From: Siderastrea radians
Taxonomy: Eukaryota > Cnidaria > Anthozoa > Scleractinia > Rhizangiidae
Length of the DNA stretch: 64,000 nucleotides
Assembly (NCBI GenBank): GCA_964017195.1
Contig: OZ024891.1
Span: 3,635,920-3,699,919, forward strand
Direction: 5' to 3'
Shown here: piece by piece, positions 58,751 through 64,000 of the stretch
Numbering within the stretch: position 1 is the stretch's first letter
Layout of the letters: the number at the start of each line of letters is the position of its first letter
Position numbers and translations under genes: made by a program
The notes under the pieces: model-generated
Seen by the model: the letters and a program-made list of their open reading frames with translations, nothing else
Database searches by the model: none
Told to the model about the DNA's origin: nothing

Positions 58751-59145
58751 GTGATAGGCTCAGTCTCCAGCCGTGGGTGTCTCGATGCGCCCGCGATCAC
58801 GGCTGGGCGCATGGGTTTGGTTATTGTTTAGACTGACCAATCAGAGACAAGCCCCCTGAAATTTGCGGGGCAGAATGCGCGGCATAATTTAGCGGGATTT
58901 CGTCTTTGTTTTGAAATTTCACAATTTTAGGAGGCGTTTCAGGAAATACTTTTCGCATTTCGCTTTTTCTCAAGACAATACAAAAAAAAGAACCGATAAA
59001 ATTTATGCAATCGACGTGTGGATTGTCTGCATAATTATTAAAATTGTAATGACGTCACGGACATGCAACTAGACCTGTGCGCCCAGCCGTGAAAGTGGCA
59101 AGAATCGCGGGCGCATCGAGACATTCACAGCTGGAGACTGAGCCT
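58751..59145. mobile_element. Inverted-repeat element sharing the AACGATAGG target
   Basis: AGGCTCAGTCTCCAGC near the left and its complement at the right are inverted. Inner GCGCCCGCGAT..CACGGCTGGGCGCA blocks also pair. It follows directly after the 9-bp AACGATAGG of the outer element and is followed by a third AACGATAGG (59146-59154). The left edge is less clean (GTGAT before the repeat). Non-coding; contains a CRE-like TGACGTCA at about 59050. Confidence 0.6.
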
Positions 59146-59371
59146 AACGATAGGGCCGATCAACGACAGGTTGCCCCACAGGCAGACCACCCCATGTGTT
59201 CGTGGTCCATAAGACGATGTTGAAACCAATGGCGCGTATAGAAGAAATATACAGAAACATTACGTCGGCTTCAATTTACTACAAAATATAAAATTTACTA
59301 TCAATGATTCAACAAAAATTAAGATGAAATGATGAATGAGTCTTGTGTGATATTTTTTTTTTGTTCTCCCT

Positions 59372-59391
59372 TCTCTCTCTCTCTCTCTCTT
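59372..59391. repeat. TC dinucleotide microsatellite
   Basis: About ten TC units inside the left arm of the long-armed element. No counterpart is present in the right arm. Confidence 0.85.
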
Positions 59392-59573
59392 TGGGGCTGG
59401 TCATTTATTGCCTGTGAGGAGGGGGAGGGCTGCCATTTTGAGAAAGCATAGAAGATTTTCAAACTGGCCCCCCACTCCATCCTAGTTTTTTAGATATGAC
59501 CCCCCATAAAGTTTAAATATTGTGAAAGTGACCCCCCAACCGATTGCTGTGGAAACTACGAATATTCTATGCG

Positions 59574-60301
59574 CCGATCAATTCGAAAGTTCAACATCCC
59601 GCCCCCGGGCAAAACCCCGGCATTTGAACTTTTGAAGATTGGCTTGTTCAAATTCCCTCCCGTAGGGGCAAAAAAGCCGTTCAAATGCCCCACCAATAAC
59701 TACCTCTCCTCAAAGACAAATTTCGTGGGGGGGGGGGGACAGGGGGGTTTGAACCTCCCGCTTCCCGTACCCTTTAATCCCGGTTCCTGCCCTGTATTTT
59801 TTGGCTCCCGCCCCTTTGCATTTTTTTGATTGCGAAACATTGCACAATGTTGCATAATTTCCCCCTTTTTCTCCCGCTTCCCGCACCTTGGGAATCCCGC
59901 TTCCCGCCCCCGCTTCTCCTGCCTCCCGTACACCTCCCGCCCCCTTTTCTCCCGGTCTCCCGCCCCCCTGTCCCCCCCCCCCACAATTTCGTCTTCAATC
60001 AAACACTTTACACGCCTTCCAGAGAGAGATGGGCCGTAATGACACCTTCAAACCCAAAGACCCTTTTGAAAGAGTTATTCACTAACAAAGGCAACATTCT
60101 ATCTTGTAAATCCGTCAAACCCTGCAAAAACCGAAAAAACTCACGGGCGTTTTACGTCAGAACAAGAGATAAATCCGGTTCAAATTCCTCACCCTTCCAA
60201 CACAACGTTCAAATTCCCCCCTCTGCGGACACGATGCACAGTCAAATGCCCAGGGTATGCCCGGGGGGGGGGGGGAGATGTTGAAGTTTCGAATTGATCG
60301 G
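59574..60301. mobile_element. Nested inverted-repeat element with CCGATCAATTCGAA ends
   Basis: CCGATCAATTCGAAAGTTCA and its near complement ending TTCGAATTGATCGG enclose 728 bp, followed inward by C and G runs. Contains many CTCCCGCCCC-type runs and no real coding sequence. Target duplication not resolved. Confidence 0.7.
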
Positions 60302-62768
60302 TGCACTAGCTACAAATCTTGCCGAAGTTCATCAGTTGTGTGTATAAAGATCGGTGTTTACTGTTCACGGCTGTTTAATACATTCAAAACTTACAGTTCA
60401 ATTCATGCTCGTTAACTGCTACCATGAATGTTCTGCTTGATATAATCGGAAGCAAATACTACTATCACTACTGATTGTTGATGTGGATGCTAAACTTTAA
60501 AGATAATTACCAAATGGTGTTTATTGCTATTTAAGCAGCCTGAGCAACAGCACTACATGTACTCTAACAAAAATAACAGTTAATCATGACAACAAGCATA
60601 CTCTTTATAAAGCAAACAAATACCCTTCTAACTGTTGTAAAGTAGTATTTTAACGGCATATCATTATAAAATCATCAATGAGAGTAGATTCAAGAGGTGT
60701 AGAGAGAGGAAAGTGCACCAAGTGCAACTGTGTGACTAATTAACTCTTTACTGTTTGCTTCCTTTGTAACTGTTTTCTTTGTTTTGCTAATAAAGTAATT
60801 ATTTAATTAAAAAAAAAAGGATCAAAATTTATCCTTCGGTTAGATTCTGTTCCCGAAAGCAAAAAAATTTAAATAATAAAAAAAAACTGGGAGGAGTACG
60901 AGGCAAAAGATGGGCAGAACGAGTGCGGCTACTGTGGTTGTTTTCCAGCACAACACGAACAGTCGAGATCAGAGAATGCCAGGACATGCAGAAGAAGTGC
61001 CAAAAACAGAAGAAACACCGAAATCAATATACCTACATTGCTCTCTTCAACAAAAAGATGTTACTTAAACTTTCATAAGAGTTAAATAACCCCCCCCCCC
61101 AAGTAATGCTCCATTATATCTGAAAATGACCCCCAAAAACAATCAAGATTTTGAAAATGACCCCCCAGCAAAATGGCCGCCCCCCCCTCACAGGTAATAA
61201 ACGACAAGCCCCTCTTTCTACTAGTCGATAAATGACCTCGCAAAATAACGCCTTTAATGGCTTGGGACGGCAAAAAAATATGACACAAGACTCGGTCAAC
61301 ATTTCATCTTAACTTTTATTGAATCATTTATAGTAAATTTTATATTTTGTAGTAAATCGAAGCCAACGTAATATTTCTTTATATTTCTTTTTTACGCGCC
61401 ATTGATTTCAACATCGTCTTATGTTGACCAACAGTTATTAACCACAAACACATAGGGTGGTCTGCCTGTGGTTGCCCAACCAACAGGTGTTGTCTGACTT
61501 ACAGTCTTGCCCCAGTTTACCTCACCCAATGGTGACAAATACGAGATCATCCACCCCTTCCCCGCTAAAAAAAAAGGAAGGTCATTGGATATTCCAAGGG
61601 GATTCCTGGGGGGTGCGGTGGCTGTTCAAACCACAAAAACCTTCTGTGGAAGGTCTGGTTCCATACCTTTCAAACCCTGGCTCTCAGATCTAGACAGGAG
61701 GTAGGAAGGGTTACCAGAAATACCTTATAAACAATAAAATTCACAATTTTGAAACAAACGTTTTATTACCAATATTACATTGTATAGGGTTGTGGAGAAA
61801 AGTGGGTGTAACAGTCTGACAGTTGCAAGGATATGGAAACTCCCTTCAGCTGTTTCAGTTTTTAGGAAGAAAGGTAATAAGCTTATTATTATATCATTTC
61901 TTACGTGATAATTTGAGTCTCACTGCTAAGGGATCAATTTGGATTTCAAGAGCAAATTGTCATCAATGGTACTTGATTGTATAAAAGGAGAGGGGCTTGA
62001 GTCAGTGTAAGTCCCTAAGAGGGGAGGGACTGGAGATGTGATCCAGAACAAGTTTGAAAATTAATTTAAAATAATGTATTTGCATATTTGCAGCATGTCA
62101 TGGGGGAAGGGGGAAGTGTGATCCCCTAAAACCCCCAGATACATCATTGGACATGGGATTTCCCACAGTTACATACTTATTTTAAGAATACATTGAGTTT
62201 TTCCTTTAGAATGTCAAAATACACCGTTAAATACAATATTTAAACAAAAAATAAATTTAAGGTCATGTTTATTTATTGTTGAAAACAAACTTTACATTGT
62301 AGCTAAAAACCATTTAATGGCATAGTCTTATTTTAACAATTTATTCATGTATTATTTACAAACTCAGGGTCAGTATATTACAGTACGGATGCCAAACATC
62401 AAGGGAACTAATGGTCATAAACTGCTACGTACTAAACAAATGTAGCACATGTTACTCGTTGTTTGATCTACAATCTCTTGGAAATTGTATAGTTTGAAAA
62501 TGATGGACAGTTTAAGAACATCATAACTGTTGCATACAAAGCAGACTGGATACAAGTCAGCAGAATGGAAGGCTAATCCACACTGCCACCTCTTAGCTGT
62601 GTTTTCTACAGCATGTAAAACACCTTGAAGTGTCATCCATAACAAGGTTAGTTTCACCCAAGCTCACATGTAATTTTGAACAAATCTGGTAGAGCTGCTA
62701 ACTGATTGGAGAGAATTAAGACGTGTCCAGAAAAAATGGATGATGCAAGAATAAAAAAGGGCTTTAAA

Positions 62769-62962
62769 ACCTTTTATTATATAGACAAGAGTGTAATTTT
62801 AGTGGAAAATAGTCCGCTCGTAAAGTTTATATGAAACTACATCCGGGACTTGAAAGGCGTATTTTCCATATCCTCACTAGTGAGGATATCGATGATGTCA
62901 TTTCCCACGCTTACACTGTTGTTTGTACAAAAATACTCTTGTCCATATAATATATAATAAAA
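62769..62962. repeat. AT-rich MITE with a perfect 22-bp palindrome
   Basis: The ends TTTATTATATAGACAAGAGTG and CTCTTGTCCATATAATATAT are inverted. Inside, ATATCCTCACTAGTGAGGAT with its last two bases (62868-62889) is a perfect palindrome. Non-coding. Confidence 0.6.
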
Positions 62963-62984
62963 AGAAAATTACAGGGTGGCTTGA

Positions 62985-63090
62985 AGATATGAATTTTATT
63001 TTCTTGTGGTAAAAAATAATGTTTTACTCACTCGCTGCTCTTGTTTGTAAAAAATTGTTTTTACCACTCAAAAATAAAATTCATATCTTT
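62985..63090. repeat. Hairpin with GATATGAATTTTATTTT arms
   Basis: GATATGAATTTTATTTTC and AAAATAAAATTCATATC are inverted copies. GTGGTAAAAA and TTTTTACCAC extend the arms. It abuts the preceding AT-rich element and may be its continuation. Confidence 0.65.
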
Positions 63091-63363
63091 GTGCCACTGT
63101 GTAAAAATATCCTCTATATATTTTTTCCATAAGAAAGGAGAAGGGTAGCAGCCCCCTTGGGCCCTTTCCCTTGACATTTCACTGGACACAACAGAAGGGT
63201 GGAGACCAGATTTTGAAACTTCAACCTTTGACAGGTTGGATGTAGTAAGCGCTTGGCGCTGAAGCACTCAATTTCCAATTATTTACAAGAGTGCCTGTGT
63301 ATTATGTTCATTTCCTGCTTGTTGCTAGATTCATCTAAAATGAATGACTCAAAAGCCTTCAGC

Positions 63364-63659
63364 TTATAAGGGATACTTCTTTCCATCAAGATTCCGAACA
63401 AACTTGTATGTCAATCTCTGGCCTGGTACTTTTCTGAGGATGTTTTTGCTGTAGTAGTATCTAAGGGCACGACTTAATTTCTCGTAGGTCATGTTTTTCC
63501 TGTTTTTCTGTCTTCCCCACAGACGTGCTAGGCCATTGTGGTCAATGAGGCGAAACACACCTTTGGACTGGTTTTTCCAAGCAATGTATTTGTTTTCTTT
63601 TTCCAACAAAATGTGATGAAGAAACTCCCACAAGTACTGACAGTGAAAGTGTGGAAGGT
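63364..63659 (-). CDS. ETS-domain transcription factor, last exon
   Basis: DNA-binding end of an ETS factor. After a pyrimidine-rich acceptor (TTGCCTCCAG at 63660-63661) the exon encodes YLWEFLHHILL, IAWKNQSKGVFRLIDHNGLA, RLWGRQKNRKNMTYEKLSRA and LRYYYSKNILRKVPGQRLTY, then KFVRNLDGKKYPL and stop. The GRALRYYY-equivalent recognition helix with both arginines is intact. NGLARLWG and NMTYEKLSRALR resemble ETV6/TEL more than ELF or ETS1. The domain begins almost at the exon start and runs nearly to the C-terminus. A pointed domain, if any, would lie beyond 64000. Confidence 0.92.
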
Positions 63660-64000
63660 CTGGAGGCAAGAAAACAAGATAAAATTACTCCGACCAGAAA
63701 GTCATGAACAATATCAAAAACTGGATGTAAGACTGTTTAAGGATGGTGCCTCCTGATAGAGAGTTATTTTTGCAGAGTTTATGGCTACGCGGGAAAAGCA
63801 GTTCTTACCAAGGGCTACTGGAAACCAAAAAGAAAATTGTGGGTAACCGCATATTTTTCAGAGATAATTAAGCAACCATAATTCTAAAAAGCTTTAACCC
63901 ATTAGCGTCCGCGTGTTTTTTGAGCGCGTCGCTAAATTAGCAGTTGGTAATAAACAACCCCATGTGCAGTACGAAGCGACAATTTATAGGCTCGAAAACA
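63660..64000. other. Intron of the ETS gene, window end
   Basis: Presumed intron upstream of the ETS exon. No further exon or repeat is recognised in these 340 bases. Confidence 0.6.

Larger units (their letters stand above)
59177..61470. mobile_element. hAT-like element with very long inverted arms
   Basis: CACAGGCAGACCACCC and its complement mark the ends. A target duplication GTTGCCC (7 bp, or GGTTGCCC as 8 bp) lies at 59170-59176 and 61471-61477. The arms of about 350-400 bp are diverged inverted copies, including a GACCCCCCA-type block. The middle holds a second element at 59574-60301. No transposase domain seen. Confidence 0.7.
61471..63363. other. Gap before the ETS exon
   Basis: No gene seen. 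It contains a small inverted-repeat element (62769-62962) with a perfect palindrome, and an inverted pair at 62985-63090. The end nearest 63363 is likely the 3' untranslated region of the ETS gene. Confidence 0.55.

Noticed and set aside
59700..60284. Several overlapping 70-150-codon frames rich in Pro, Gly and Arg
   Set aside because: They follow C/G runs of a mobile element and are low-complexity artefacts on both strands.

Overview
The window looks like nuclear DNA of an animal, most likely an anthozoan cnidarian and probably a stony coral. The sequence is AT-rich. Its genes are broken into short exons by GT-AG introns of several hundred bases to about 5 kb. The repeats include tRNA-headed SINEs, many inverted-repeat DNA elements, a Penelope-like element with hammerhead motifs and a tyrosine-recombinase retroelement. 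There are no operons, CRISPR arrays or bacterial signals. The coral assignment is inferred from gene and repeat style, not from a search.

Five host genes can be modelled, all on the minus strand. (1) A two-exon Shaw/Kv3-type voltage-gated potassium channel lies at 968-6782, 573 aa. (2) A 12-exon adenosine deaminase acting on RNA lies at 10696-26537, 907 aa. It has five double-stranded-RNA-binding motifs and a complete deaminase domain, and all exon phases agree. (3) A nine-exon PRAS40/AKT1S1 orthologue lies at 29046-41113, 408 aa. (4) A three-exon CHAC2-type gamma-glutamylcyclotransferase lies at 49151-53251. (5) The last exon of an ETS transcription factor lies at 63364-63659, and the rest of that gene is outside the window.

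The rest is dominated by mobile DNA, much of it nested and with target duplications that can be read directly. ADAR intron 2 holds a DIRS/Ngaro-like element (18.6-22.4 kb) with an intact SAP-RT-RNase H ORF and a broken recombinase. ADAR intron 1 holds a mariner-type MITE and a near-perfect 163-bp foldback. A truncated Penelope-like element lies upstream of ADAR (26.7-27.9 kb). AKT1S1 introns hold a TTAA element, a 1.8-kb inverted-repeat element and an exon of a paired-box gene broken by a 31-bp triplication. A 5.5-kb TTAA element (42.0-47.5 kb) carries THAP and P2X7-like fragments and nested insertions. At 51.3-61.5 kb there is a cluster: a MULE-like element in CHAC2 intron 1, then a 5.5-kb element immediately upstream of CHAC2. 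The latter is split by a Ginger-like element at CCGG, and removing the insert restores one open reading frame. Two further inverted-repeat elements follow.

Functionally, an RNA-editing enzyme, an mTORC1/Akt-pathway regulator, a glutathione-degrading enzyme, a potassium channel and an ETS factor are neighbours with no evident joint pathway. The most interesting links are between structure and function. ADAR's own intron would fold into long dsRNA, ADAR has more dsRBMs than its vertebrate counterparts, and nested transposons have left clean insertion footprints.
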